Assembly: GCA_048498035.1 (NCBI GenBank)
Contig: JBEHYT010000004.1
Location: 168,495 to 232,494 of the forward strand
DNA: 64,000 nt
Reading direction: 5' to 3'
DNA from: CADEDV01 sp048498035
GTDB taxonomy: Bacteria; Bacteroidota; Bacteroidia; Chitinophagales; Chitinophagaceae
Positions 1 to 8,236 of this stretch are shown piece by piece (position 1 is the first letter of the stretch; every line of letters begins with the position of its first letter). Made by a program: the position numbers and the translations under genes. The notes below the pieces were generated by a model that was given only the letters and a program-made list of their open reading frames with translations, was not told the origin of the DNA and did no database searches.

Positions 1-2
1 AC

Positions 3-920
3 CTGGACGTAGTGTCCACGCTGGTTGAGTTTTATCTCGCCGCAGGCGTAAAAGGCTTTTTTGCCAACTGCCTCAGCAGTGAAATGTATAGCATCAGTGA
101 AGATGAGCGTATTGAATTGACGCGTCATGTGGTGAAACAGGTGGCCGGTCGCGTGCCGGTGGTAGCCACGGGCTCATTTGGGTTGACAATTGCTGATAAG
201 GCTGCATTTACAAAGAAGATTTACGATACGGGTATTGATGCGGTAATCCTGATTACCGGTCATTTTGCCAATATTGAAGACAGTGATGACATCCTGCTGC
301 GCAATTTTGACCAGCTTTTTCGCATGACGGGAAATATTCCGCTTGGCATTTATGAATGCCCGGCTCCCTATAAGCGTATTATTGGTACCGAAACGTTTCG
401 GCGATTGCTGGAAGCGGATCGTCTTGTGTATCACAAAGACACATCCATTGACTTGGAAAAAGTGCGTGAGAAGCTGGATGTATTGAATGAAACGGGAAAT
501 ACAAAGCTGGAATTTTATGACGCGCATTCACCCAATGCTATGTACAGCCTGCAGATGGGCGCCCGCGGCATGTCATCTATTTCCGGGAATTTTTACCCGG
601 AAATATTAGTGTGGATGGTCAATAACGCCAATGATCCGCGAAAGCAGGAACAGGTAAAATGGTTGCAGTCGGAGATCAGCCGCGTAGATCCACTCATTCA
701 TGTAGCATACCCCATGAGCGCCAAATATTTCCTGCGGAAACGCGGTTTGCCGATCCGCACTATTAGCAGGGCGCATTCCCTGGAGCTTACGCCGCAACAA
801 AAGCAGACGCTGGATGAAATTCATAACAGTTTTCTGCATTGGTGCGCGCAATTGGATATAAAGCCTGTGAATGTAGAAGAGTTGATGACGCCTAATGTGC
901 CGCTTGATCCGGCTATTTAA
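3..920 (+). CDS. Dihydrodipicolinate synthase/N-acetylneuraminate lyase (DapA/NanA) family protein, 5' truncated
   Basis: The reading frame is open to the left edge, so the N-terminus lies outside the window; the GTG at 12 is probably internal. About 305 residues are visible. It is a class I aldolase TIM barrel. The Schiff-base lysine is seen in YHKDTS (codon 435-437) and the partner tyrosine in GIYECP (codon 351-353), 28 residues apart as in DapA. Family members cleave or form bonds between pyruvate and an aldehyde; the substrate cannot be read from sequence. It starts an operon with Fe-ADH, a second DapA-like protein, PdxA and an acid-sugar kinase, so retro-aldol cleavage of a 3-deoxy-ulosonic or ulosaric acid is inferred. 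Family certain, substrate open. Confidence 0.85.
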   Translation: MDVVSTLVEFYLAAGVKGFFANCLSSEMYSISEDERIELTRHVVKQVAGRVPVVATGSFGLTIADKAAFTKKIYDTGIDAVILITGHFANIEDSDDILLRNFDQLFRMTGNIPLGIYECPAPYKRIIGTETFRRLLEADRLVYHKDTSIDLEKVREKLDVLNETGNTKLEFYDAHSPNAMYSLQMGARGMSSISGNFYPEILVWMVNNANDPRKQEQVKWLQSEISRVDPLIHVAYPMSAKYFLRKRGLPIRTISRAHSLELTPQQKQTLDEIHNSFLHWCAQLDIKPVNVEELMTPNVPLDPAI

Positions 921-926
921 CGATTG

Positions 927-2072
927 ATGTCGCCTACAACAACTATATTTTTTCCCCGTAAACTGGTGATCGGTAGTGGAACGGTGGGCCAGTTAGCAAC
1001 TGAAGTGCTTTCTTTTCAGCCGTCCCGTGTATTTATCGTGGGTATAGAGCCGCTTCGAGAAGTGATGCTCAGCATTGCCGGGGACCTGGAAGCTGCAGGT
1101 ATAGCAGTACAAATAGATACTTCTGTTGTAAATGAACCGGCATTTTCCGATTTCAGGAAAATAATGGTACATACAACGGCATTTGATCCGGATCTTATCA
1201 TTGGAATTGGTGGCGGGAGCGTGTTGGATGTGGCCAAACTGGTTGCAGCGCAACTGGGCAACAGTCAGCAACTGGAAGATTATGTTGGTATTGGTTTACT
1301 AAAAGGTCGAAGCCGCACCCTCATTGCCGTTCCAGCCACTGCAGGCACAGGAAGTGAAGTGTCGCCCAATGCCATTTTGGTAGATGAAGAAAATCAGAAA
1401 AAGGGAATTATTAGTCCGCACCTGGTTCCGGATCTTGTATTTCTCGATCCTGGATTAACGTTTTCAGTGCCGCCTTCGATTACGGCGGTTACAGGTATTG
1501 ATGCACTTACGCATTGCCTGGAAGCGTATACCAACAGGTTTGCACAACCGTTCATCGATATGTTTGCATTGGAAGGGGTGCGACTTATTTCAGCAAATAT
1601 TGTGGAGGCTGTAACCAATGGAAACAACAGGCAGGCGCGTGAGCAAGTAGCGCTGGGCAGTTTATTGGGAGGTTTTTGCCTGGGGCCGGTAAATACGGCT
1701 GGTGTTCATGCTTTGTCATATCCACTGGGTAGTATGTTTCACCTGGCGCACGGATTGTCCAATGCGTTGTTGTTGCCTGCAGTGATGGAGTTTAATATCC
1801 CGGCTGCGCCGGAACGCTATGCAGATATAGCCGTTGCGATGGGAGCTACGCGTTTGGACTCGGCAGAAAAGACCGCACTGGCGGGCGTTGATATTATCCG
1901 GCAGTTGTCGACGGCTTGCGGAGTTCCGCCAGGATTGCGGGCGGTTGATATTCCGGAAACAGCATTTGAGCAAATGGCAGATGATGCGCTGAAGATACAG
2001 CGCCTGTTAAAGAATAATCCGCGCCCGATTGAAAAGAAGGATGCGATCTCTATTTATAAAGCAGCTTACTGA
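927..2072 (+). CDS. Iron-containing (group III) alcohol dehydrogenase
   Basis: This 381-residue NAD(P)-dependent oxidoreductase has the usual two-domain Fe-ADH layout. The N-terminal nucleotide fold carries GGGSVLDVAK (about residues 97-106). The C-terminal helical domain carries the metal ligands, seen as GIDALTHCLEAY (D and H) and two further histidines in HALSYPLG and FHLAHGLSNA. I start it at ATG 927; an in-frame TTG lies directly before it. It begins 6 bases after the aldolase-like gene and its stop overlaps the next start by one base, so it is translationally coupled. Family members reduce aldehydes such as lactaldehyde or succinate semialdehyde. Here it probably reduces or oxidises the aldehyde released by an aldolase next to it. 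The substrate is inferred. Confidence 0.88.
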   Translation: MSPTTTIFFPRKLVIGSGTVGQLATEVLSFQPSRVFIVGIEPLREVMLSIAGDLEAAGIAVQIDTSVVNEPAFSDFRKIMVHTTAFDPDLIIGIGGGSVLDVAKLVAAQLGNSQQLEDYVGIGLLKGRSRTLIAVPATAGTGSEVSPNAILVDEENQKKGIISPHLVPDLVFLDPGLTFSVPPSITAVTGIDALTHCLEAYTNRFAQPFIDMFALEGVRLISANIVEAVTNGNNRQAREQVALGSLLGGFCLGPVNTAGVHALSYPLGSMFHLAHGLSNALLLPAVMEFNIPAAPERYADIAVAMGATRLDSAEKTALAGVDIIRQLSTACGVPPGLRAVDIPETAFEQMADDALKIQRLLKNNPRPIEKKDAISIYKAAY

Positions 2073-2986
2073 TGGACAGGTTGAAAAAGAAATATCGGGG
2101 AGTGATCATCCCGGCTGTAACGCCGCTTACCCGTGGTTTTAGATTGGATGAGGGCGCTGTAGAGCGTTTGTTTGAAAATTTTTATGACCACGGTGTTGCG
2201 CCGTTTATATTGGGAACTACGGGTGAGTCCAGTTCGCTGTCGCAACAGATGAGGAAAAAATATATCCGGAAAGCGGCGGTGATAAGGAAGAAGAAGAATA
2301 GTTTTCTATACGCTGGTATTGGATCCAATTGTATTCGTGAATCGGTGGATCTGGCGAAATATGCATTTGACCAGGGCGTAGATGCGGTGGCTGCCACACT
2401 GCCATCGTATTATAGTTTGACAGAAAGCCAGATGAGAGACTATTTTCTTGGTCTTGCAGAGGAAATCAAAGGACCGCTGATCATTTATAATATCCCGGCT
2501 ACTACGCACATGAGCATTCCTGTTGGCCTGATTGATGAACTGAGCCATCATCCATTTATTGTTGGCACCAAGGATTCTGAACGTAGTGAAGAGCGGTTGT
2601 TACAGTCCATTTCATTATGGAAAAACAGGATGGATTTCAGCCATTTTCTTGGCTGGGCAGCCCGTTCTGCCAATGCGCTGCTGGAAGGGAGTGATGGACT
2701 TATTCCCAGTACGGGAAACCTGCTTCCTGGAATTTATTCCGAAATGGAAAAGGCCGTTGAAAAAGGAGATCGGGAAAAGGCATTGTCGCTACAGGAAGAA
2801 TCCGACTGGTACGGCAACCTGTACCAGGGTGGCCGCACACTTGGCCAATCATTATGGGCTTTGAAAGTGCTGTTGCATGAAGAGAAGCTATGCAGGCCGA
2901 TCGTAATGCCGCCGCTGCAACCAGGAACTGGGGAGGAAGCAAAACTAGTAATTCAACAATGGAAGCAAAAGAAAAGCAGATCATGA
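2072..2986 (+). CDS. Second DapA/NanA-family aldolase-like protein
   Basis: A complete 304-residue class I aldolase barrel. Visible active-site elements are the TTGE motif (about residues 49-52), Tyr139 in IIYNIPATT, and the Schiff-base Lys167 in GTKDSE, with the canonical 28-residue spacing. It overlaps the Fe-ADH stop by one base and the PdxA start by four bases (ATGA). Sequence is clearly different from the first DapA-like protein of the operon, so the two probably use different substrates or catalyse different steps. Candidate reactions are retro-aldol cleavage of Kdo (to pyruvate and D-arabinose) or Dha (to pyruvate and a four-carbon uronate), or dehydration of an aldonate. The choice between these is inference. 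Confidence 0.87.
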   Translation: MDRLKKKYRGVIIPAVTPLTRGFRLDEGAVERLFENFYDHGVAPFILGTTGESSSLSQQMRKKYIRKAAVIRKKKNSFLYAGIGSNCIRESVDLAKYAFDQGVDAVAATLPSYYSLTESQMRDYFLGLAEEIKGPLIIYNIPATTHMSIPVGLIDELSHHPFIVGTKDSERSEERLLQSISLWKNRMDFSHFLGWAARSANALLEGSDGLIPSTGNLLPGIYSEMEKAVEKGDREKALSLQEESDWYGNLYQGGRTLGQSLWALKVLLHEEKLCRPIVMPPLQPGTGEEAKLVIQQWKQKKSRS

Positions 2987-4017
2987 AGAAAGATGCGAAA
3001 CCCGTGGTGGCAATTACAATGGGTGACCCGGCGAGTATAGGACCGGAAATTGCCGTTAAAGCCCTGCTAACGCCTGGTATGTATGATTGGTGCAAACCGG
3101 TTTTAGTGGGAGATGTTGCAGTATTTCAACAAATAGCAGACCTGCTTCATTTGCAGGCACGCATTCACGGTATTATCAATGTTGCCGATGCACTTTTTGA
3201 ACCGGGTACTATAGACGTTCTTAACCTCGTACACACGGATCTTTCACAGGTAAAATTTGGAGAGATCTCGGCAGCAGCCGGGGAAGCTTCGTTCCAGGCG
3301 GTAAAGAAAACCATTGAGTTGGCGATGAGTGGTGCCGTTGACGCGACGGTAACCGGGCCTATAAATAAAAAATCAATTAATGAAGCGGGGCATCATTTTG
3401 CCGGGCATACAGAGATCTACGCGCATTTCACCAACACGAAGAAATATGCCATGTTGCTGGTGGAGGAGAATATGAAAGTAATTCATGTTTCTACGCATGT
3501 ATCGTTGCGGCAAGCCTGCGACCTGGTAAAAAAAGAACGCATTCTTGAAGTGATTGAACTTTTACAGCAGGGAATGGAACAGTTGGGTGACACAAAACGC
3601 AAGATTGGTGTTGCAGGATTAAATCCACACGCCGGGGATAATGGATTATTCGGAACGGAGGATAATGAAGAGATTTTGCCGGCTGTAGAACAGGCAAGGG
3701 CAATGGGGTACGACGTGGAGGGACCGGTGCCGCCCGATACACTTTTTGCAAAGGCGAATACGGGTGCTTATGGGGGTGTAGTAGCAATGTACCACGATCA
3801 GGGTCATATCCCCTTTAAGCTGGCGGGTTTCAAATGGAATGCGGAAAAAAAGCAGATGGACTCGGTGAAAGGCGTAAACATTACGATGGGACTTCCAATC
3901 ATCCGCACGTCGGTTGATCACGGAACAGCATTTGAAATTGCTGGAAAAGGAATTGCCAGTGCAGATGCGATGATATTAGCGATTGAAAGTGCGGTGAAGC
4001 TAAGTAGAAATAGATGA
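2983..4017 (+). CDS. pdxA: PdxA-family 4-phospho-hydroxyacid dehydrogenase (PdxA2-like)
   Basis: A 344-residue NAD-dependent, metal-dependent beta-decarboxylating dehydrogenase. It opens with ITMGDPASIGPE (residues 11-22), has TGPINK, GHTE (141-144), THVSL, and the metal-binding MYHDQGH near the C-terminus. I chose ATG 2983 because it forms an ATGA overlap with the upstream stop; ATG 2959 is an in-frame alternative. Classical PdxA oxidises 4-phosphohydroxy-L-threonine in vitamin B6 synthesis. The PdxA2 branch, which neighbours DUF1537 kinases, oxidises and decarboxylates 4-phospho-D-threonate or D-erythronate to dihydroxyacetone phosphate. A DUF1537 kinase follows directly here, so the catabolic role is favoured. 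Confidence 0.88.
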   Translation: MKKDAKPVVAITMGDPASIGPEIAVKALLTPGMYDWCKPVLVGDVAVFQQIADLLHLQARIHGIINVADALFEPGTIDVLNLVHTDLSQVKFGEISAAAGEASFQAVKKTIELAMSGAVDATVTGPINKKSINEAGHHFAGHTEIYAHFTNTKKYAMLLVEENMKVIHVSTHVSLRQACDLVKKERILEVIELLQQGMEQLGDTKRKIGVAGLNPHAGDNGLFGTEDNEEILPAVEQARAMGYDVEGPVPPDTLFAKANTGAYGGVVAMYHDQGHIPFKLAGFKWNAEKKQMDSVKGVNITMGLPIIRTSVDHGTAFEIAGKGIASADAMILAIESAVKLSRNR

Positions 4018-4018
4018 T

Positions 4019-4074
4019 AGGTAACAGATAATAGATAACAGGTAATAGATAATAGGTGATAGATAATAGATAAC
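4019..4074. repeat. Heptanucleotide tandem repeat, 8 copies of AGRTRAY
   Basis: Eight consecutive 7-base units follow the PdxA stop codon. Read from 4019 they are AGGTAAC, AGATAAT, AGATAAC, AGGTAAT, AGATAAT, AGGTGAT, AGATAAT and AGATAAC. Because 7 is not a multiple of 3, the TAA/TAG/TGA triplets pass through all three plus-strand frames. The repeat fills most of the only sizeable gap (98 bases) in an operon that is otherwise coupled by overlaps. It resembles the heptamer short tandem repeats known from other bacteria, but no function can be assigned. Confidence 0.95.
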
Positions 4075-4115
4075 AGTTTATGAATAGGAATTAGGGAAGA
4101 AATGCATTGAAGAAT

Positions 4116-5252
4116 ATGGATGGGCAGAAAATTGTAATAGCGGATGATTTGACGGGTGCGGCTGAAATAGCCGGGCTTTGTTATCGCTATGGACTGTCCA
4201 GTGCTATCGCAATGGGAGCTTGGGAGGATATTGCATCGGATGTATTGATTATTTGCACAGATACTCGTTCTGCCAATGAGGCCACTGCTGTTAGTTGTAC
4301 CCGCAAACTGGTACAAGAACTTGCAGCGCAACATCAAGCTGTTTTTTACAAAAAAATCGATTCGGTAGGCAGGGGACATGTGGAAGCTGAACTGGCGGCT
4401 CAATTAGAGCCCGGACAACCAACGCGGGTTTTTATCGCTCCGGCCAATCCATCGTTGGGTCGCACGATAAGCAAACAGCAATACTTTGTTCAAGGTGTTC
4501 CGCTTGCTGAAACGCCTTTTTCATTGGACCCGGATTTTCCGGTACGTAGTTCGAATATCCGCGAAGTGCTGGGACTTCATGCCGGGGACTTTTTTTATGC
4601 GGATAAGCCTGACCGGATGCCTGCTTCGGGATGGATGACCGGAAAAATGGAAACAGTTCAGGATATGGAAGCCTGGGCAGGGTGTGACTGGACTGGTTGG
4701 ACACTGGCTGGTGCCGGTGATTTTTTTGAAGCCCTGTTGAAAAAGGAATTTGTACGCCGGGATACAAGTTCGGGTAATGTTCAATTGCCATTATTGTATA
4801 TCAGTGGAACAGCATTCCTGGACCGGGTGGCATTTATCCGCGCGCAGCAGCAGGCAGTGTTGATTGGCGTAAAGCAGTTGCAAGGTGATGTAGATGCGGT
4901 AAATGAATGGGTGGAGCAGGTAGGTGAAACGCTTTTGCGTTATGGGATTGCAATTATCGGATTTGATGGAGCTGCGGTAAATGCGTTGGGTTTTAATGCA
5001 TTTGAGCTTCGTCAACGAATGGCATCGCTGGTAAGAAAACTATTGATGGTTTACCAGGTAAACGATTTGCTGGTGGAAGGCGGATCGTCTGCGGCCAGTT
5101 TGTTGGCGGCGTTGAATATTCGTACGCTTCAAACGGAGTACGAATGGGAGCGGGGTGTGGTAACCGTGCGGGGTAGCAAATGGAATTTTACATTGAAACC
5201 GGGCAGCTATCCGCTGCCTTCGCATATCCGGCAGTTGCTGGAAATTAAATAA
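4116..5252 (+). CDS. Four-carbon acid sugar kinase family protein (DUF1537)
   Basis: About 378 residues. The N-terminal substrate-binding domain has IVIADDLTGAAE directly after the start and YKKIDSVGRGH, the lysine-containing stretch typical of the family. The C-terminal nucleotide-binding domain has LLVEGGSSAASLL, a glycine/serine-rich loop. Characterised members phosphorylate D-threonate, L-threonate, D-erythronate or 3-oxo-tetronates with ATP. Placed after a PdxA2-like dehydrogenase, the simplest reading is D-threonate (or erythronate) 4-kinase feeding PdxA. I start at ATG 4116; a TTG nine bases upstream is also possible. The protein is slightly shorter than many family members. The upstream heptamer repeat separates it from pdxA. 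Confidence 0.85.
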   Translation: MDGQKIVIADDLTGAAEIAGLCYRYGLSSAIAMGAWEDIASDVLIICTDTRSANEATAVSCTRKLVQELAAQHQAVFYKKIDSVGRGHVEAELAAQLEPGQPTRVFIAPANPSLGRTISKQQYFVQGVPLAETPFSLDPDFPVRSSNIREVLGLHAGDFFYADKPDRMPASGWMTGKMETVQDMEAWAGCDWTGWTLAGAGDFFEALLKKEFVRRDTSSGNVQLPLLYISGTAFLDRVAFIRAQQQAVLIGVKQLQGDVDAVNEWVEQVGETLLRYGIAIIGFDGAAVNALGFNAFELRQRMASLVRKLLMVYQVNDLLVEGGSSAASLLAALNIRTLQTEYEWERGVVTVRGSKWNFTLKPGSYPLPSHIRQLLEIK

Positions 5253-5263
5253 CGATTGCAGGT

Positions 5264-6817
5264 ATGAAGCAGTTGCATATTCTTGATTATGCCATTATTA
5301 TGTTGGTGCTTGGCACCACACTATTTCTTGGCTTTCGATTTGCCCGCCGTCAGCGGACAACCGAAAATTTCTTTTTATCAAAAGGAAATTTTCCTTCCTG
5401 GGCGCTGGGGCTTTCACTTCTTTCCACGTTAATCAGCAGTGTTACCTTCCTTGGTTACCCGTCGCAGGGCTATACCAGCAACTGGATTTACCTGGTGCAG
5501 GGGTTGATGGTTCCCGTGGTGTTAATTGGTTGTATATGGTTTATTGTACCACTCTATCGCCGCGTGATCGGGCTTAGTACGTATGAATATTTTGAAAAAC
5601 GTTTTGGAGGTTTTGCACGCTACTATAGTTCGTCATCATTTATCCTGCGGCAATTTGGAGGCATGGGCACAGTGCTGTTTTTAGTTGCGGTGGCCATCAA
5701 CAAGATCACGGGGTTTGACGCATTTTATGTGTTGTTGATTGTTGGGTCTATTTTGGTGCTCGTAAACCTGCTGGGTGGTATACAGGCGGTGATCTGGCTG
5801 GATGTATTCCAGGGATTTATGCTTTTTGCCAGCGGTATCATCTGTTTCTGTATTCTATTATTCGGTATAAAAGGCGGTGTTCCCGAAGCACTAAAGATTG
5901 CGCATGAAGGCGGCAGATCTGGCTTTGGTCCGTATGATTTAAGTTTTACAAGGCTTACCATTTGGGTAATGATCATCAATGGCGCATTTTATGCCATACA
6001 GAAATATGGTACAGATCAAACCGTGGTGCAGCGATACCTCACGGCGAGAACAGATAAATCCGCGATTCGCGCGTCGCTCATGGGCATCCTGCTCACCATT
6101 CCGGTGTGGACACTTTTTATGTTCATCGGTACCCTTCTTTTTGTTTTTTACCAGCAGCATAGTTTGCCGCAGGGAACAAAACCCGAAGAAGTCTTTCCGT
6201 ATTTTATGATGACGGAATTGCCAGTGGGGGTAATGGGATTAATTATTGCTGCATTACTTTCGGCGGCGGTTTGCAGCCTGAGCGCCGATATGAATTCGAT
6301 GGCGGCGGTGGGCGTGGAAGATTACTATAAAAAAATTCGAAAAAATCGCCCCGACCGCGAATATCTCCGCGCAGGGCGGTGGATGGTAGTGATAACGGGT
6401 ATAACTGCAATTTTAATTGGTAAACTTTACCTGGCTATTGGTAACGAGGGTATCCTGGGCGTCATCTTTACGTTGTACGCAATTTTCTCCGGTGGGATTG
6501 TGGGAATTTTCCTGCTGGGCTTTTTTAGCACACGTGCTAACCGGCAGGGAATGAATATTGCCATCATCGTATGTATTCTTTTTACCGCCTGGGCATTTTT
6601 AACATCTACGCCGGTAGGCGTGCATGAAAAAAAGCTGATACTGGACCTGGGACGATTTAACTTTACACATGATAAGCTGATGCTGGGTGTTTACAGTCAC
6701 CTGGTTGTAATTATTGTTGGCTACCTGGCCAGCCTGTTTTTCCCGGCTCCGCAGGTGGAATCAAACCTGTTGTATCGCGGTTTTCGTGAACGAAAAAAAG
6801 AAACCAGTCATGCGTAA
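5264..6817 (+). CDS. Sodium:solute symporter (SSS) family transporter
   Basis: A 517-residue integral membrane protein with about 13 hydrophobic segments. The first is at residues 7-25, followed by the family pattern of a positively charged loop and FFLSKGNFPSWALGLSLL. It starts 11 bases after the kinase gene and its 3' end overlaps the esterase gene by 8 bases. SSS proteins use the sodium gradient to import sugars, sugar acids, amino acids or vitamins across the inner membrane. Given the operon, the cargo is probably the acid sugar broken down by the upstream enzymes, or a monosaccharide released in the periplasm. Specificity cannot be read from sequence. Confidence 0.88.
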   Translation: MKQLHILDYAIIMLVLGTTLFLGFRFARRQRTTENFFLSKGNFPSWALGLSLLSTLISSVTFLGYPSQGYTSNWIYLVQGLMVPVVLIGCIWFIVPLYRRVIGLSTYEYFEKRFGGFARYYSSSSFILRQFGGMGTVLFLVAVAINKITGFDAFYVLLIVGSILVLVNLLGGIQAVIWLDVFQGFMLFASGIICFCILLFGIKGGVPEALKIAHEGGRSGFGPYDLSFTRLTIWVMIINGAFYAIQKYGTDQTVVQRYLTARTDKSAIRASLMGILLTIPVWTLFMFIGTLLFVFYQQHSLPQGTKPEEVFPYFMMTELPVGVMGLIIAALLSAAVCSLSADMNSMAAVGVEDYYKKIRKNRPDREYLRAGRWMVVITGITAILIGKLYLAIGNEGILGVIFTLYAIFSGGIVGIFLLGFFSTRANRQGMNIAIIVCILFTAWAFLTSTPVGVHEKKLILDLGRFNFTHDKLMLGVYSHLVVIIVGYLASLFFPAPQVESNLLYRGFRERKKETSHA

Positions 6818-8231
6818 CCTTTTTTCTACAATCATAATTTGCGTGCTATCGCTTGGATGTGCAGAGAAGATTTGTGCGCAATCAAATTCTGATAATAACT
6901 ATCGGCAGTCGCTCCGCGAAGTGCTGGCCGATATTGAAAAGCGATATGACGTGCGCATCCGCTATGCCGATTCGATGGTGGATGGAAAATGGGTTGACTA
7001 TGCGCAATGGCGCTATCGGACTGGCGTGGAAGAAACGCTGGATAATGTATTGACGCCGCTGGATATGAAGGTAAAGCCAGACGGAACTAATGAAAACGGG
7101 AAGCCCCGGAAATATAAGCTGAGCTATTATGAATACTATCGGTGGCCGGTGGCAGAAGGGTGGGCAGAATTGGACCGCATTGCTGCGCAATACGGCAATA
7201 TCGCGCAATGGGAAAAAAGAAAGGAACTGCTGAAGCCCTGCCTGCTGGCGGCGCTTCGATTGAACAAGTTGCCAGCATCGCCCGGTCACGCACCTATTAT
7301 GACATCGGTTAGAAAATTTGACGGCTACACCGTGCAAAACATTGCGATCGAAATTTTACCCGGCTGCTGGATTAATGGATCGCTGTACAAACCTGCCCAT
7401 TACAAAGGAAAGATTCCTGTTATTCTGAATCCCGATGGTCACTGGGAAAAACAGCGTTACCGGCCGGATTGTCAATATCGCTGTGCTGCGCTGGCAAAAA
7501 TGGGAGCAATGGCATTTAGTTATGACCTGTTTGCCTGGGGAGAATCGTTGTTGCAGTTTAACGTTGAAGACCATCGCCGCAGCCTGGCTATGACGATCCA
7601 GGTGTTGGGAAGTATTCGAATTCTTGATTACCTGCTGGCGCTGAAAGATGCCGATACCAGTAGGGTAGGCATTACGGGCGGATCGGGCGCGGGTAGTCAT
7701 ACCGTGTTAATGACTGCTATTGATGACCGGATCAAAGTGTCGGCACCGGTGGTGGCAGTTTCTTCCTATTTCTATGGTGGTTGTCCCTGTGAAAGCGGTA
7801 TGCCCATCCATGAATGCGGAGGTGGAACCGATAATGTGGAAATTGCAGCAATGGCTGCGCCGCGGCCACAATTATTGGTAAGTGATGGCGGCGACTGGAC
7901 GGATCACATGCCGGAACATGATTTTCCCTACTTGCAGAAAATATACAGTTGGTATGGGAAAAAGGAGAATGTGAGCAATGTGCATCTGCCATTGGAAAAG
8001 CACGACTTTGGGATTAACAAGCGAATAGCTGTTTATGAATTTATGGCTAGAAACCTGGGATTAAATCTCAAATCTATCCAGGATAAGAACGGCACAATTG
8101 ATGAATCGTCAATCACCATAGAGAAAGAAGAAGCGCTGTATGTGTTTGGTGATAAGGGTCAACTGTTGCCTTCCTGGGCCATTCATGGTTTTTCCAACCT
8201 GGAAAAAGTGTTTGAAGAAGCGATAAAATAA
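6810..8231 (+). CDS. Secreted alpha/beta-hydrolase (esterase-like) with N-terminal STN-like domain
   Basis: A 473-residue protein that begins with a signal peptide ending near KICAQ (residue 24 or so). Residues about 30-95 look like an STN (secretin/TonB short N-terminal) domain: LREVLADIEKRYDVRIRYAD, then an eeTLDNVL segment. The remainder is an alpha/beta-hydrolase. The nucleophile elbow is GGSGAGS with Ser292, and a late LEKHDFGIN gives the likely catalytic His. It resembles acetyl-xylan-esterase or Abhydrolase_7-type proteins in polysaccharide loci. It overlaps the symporter gene by 8 bases. A carbohydrate O-acetyl or methyl esterase is likely; the STN-like fusion is unusual for an esterase. 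The substrate is unknown. Confidence 0.75.
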   Translation: MRNLFSTIIICVLSLGCAEKICAQSNSDNNYRQSLREVLADIEKRYDVRIRYADSMVDGKWVDYAQWRYRTGVEETLDNVLTPLDMKVKPDGTNENGKPRKYKLSYYEYYRWPVAEGWAELDRIAAQYGNIAQWEKRKELLKPCLLAALRLNKLPASPGHAPIMTSVRKFDGYTVQNIAIEILPGCWINGSLYKPAHYKGKIPVILNPDGHWEKQRYRPDCQYRCAALAKMGAMAFSYDLFAWGESLLQFNVEDHRRSLAMTIQVLGSIRILDYLLALKDADTSRVGITGGSGAGSHTVLMTAIDDRIKVSAPVVAVSSYFYGGCPCESGMPIHECGGGTDNVEIAAMAAPRPQLLVSDGGDWTDHMPEHDFPYLQKIYSWYGKKENVSNVHLPLEKHDFGINKRIAVYEFMARNLGLNLKSIQDKNGTIDESSITIEKEEALYVFGDKGQLLPSWAIHGFSNLEKVFEEAIK

Positions 8232-8236
8232 CAGGA

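Noticed and set aside
3918..4403. A 161-codon minus-strand reading frame with many Tyr/Leu/Ile residues
   Set aside because: It is produced by the reverse complement of the heptamer repeat and by the antisense of two real genes; it has no family features.
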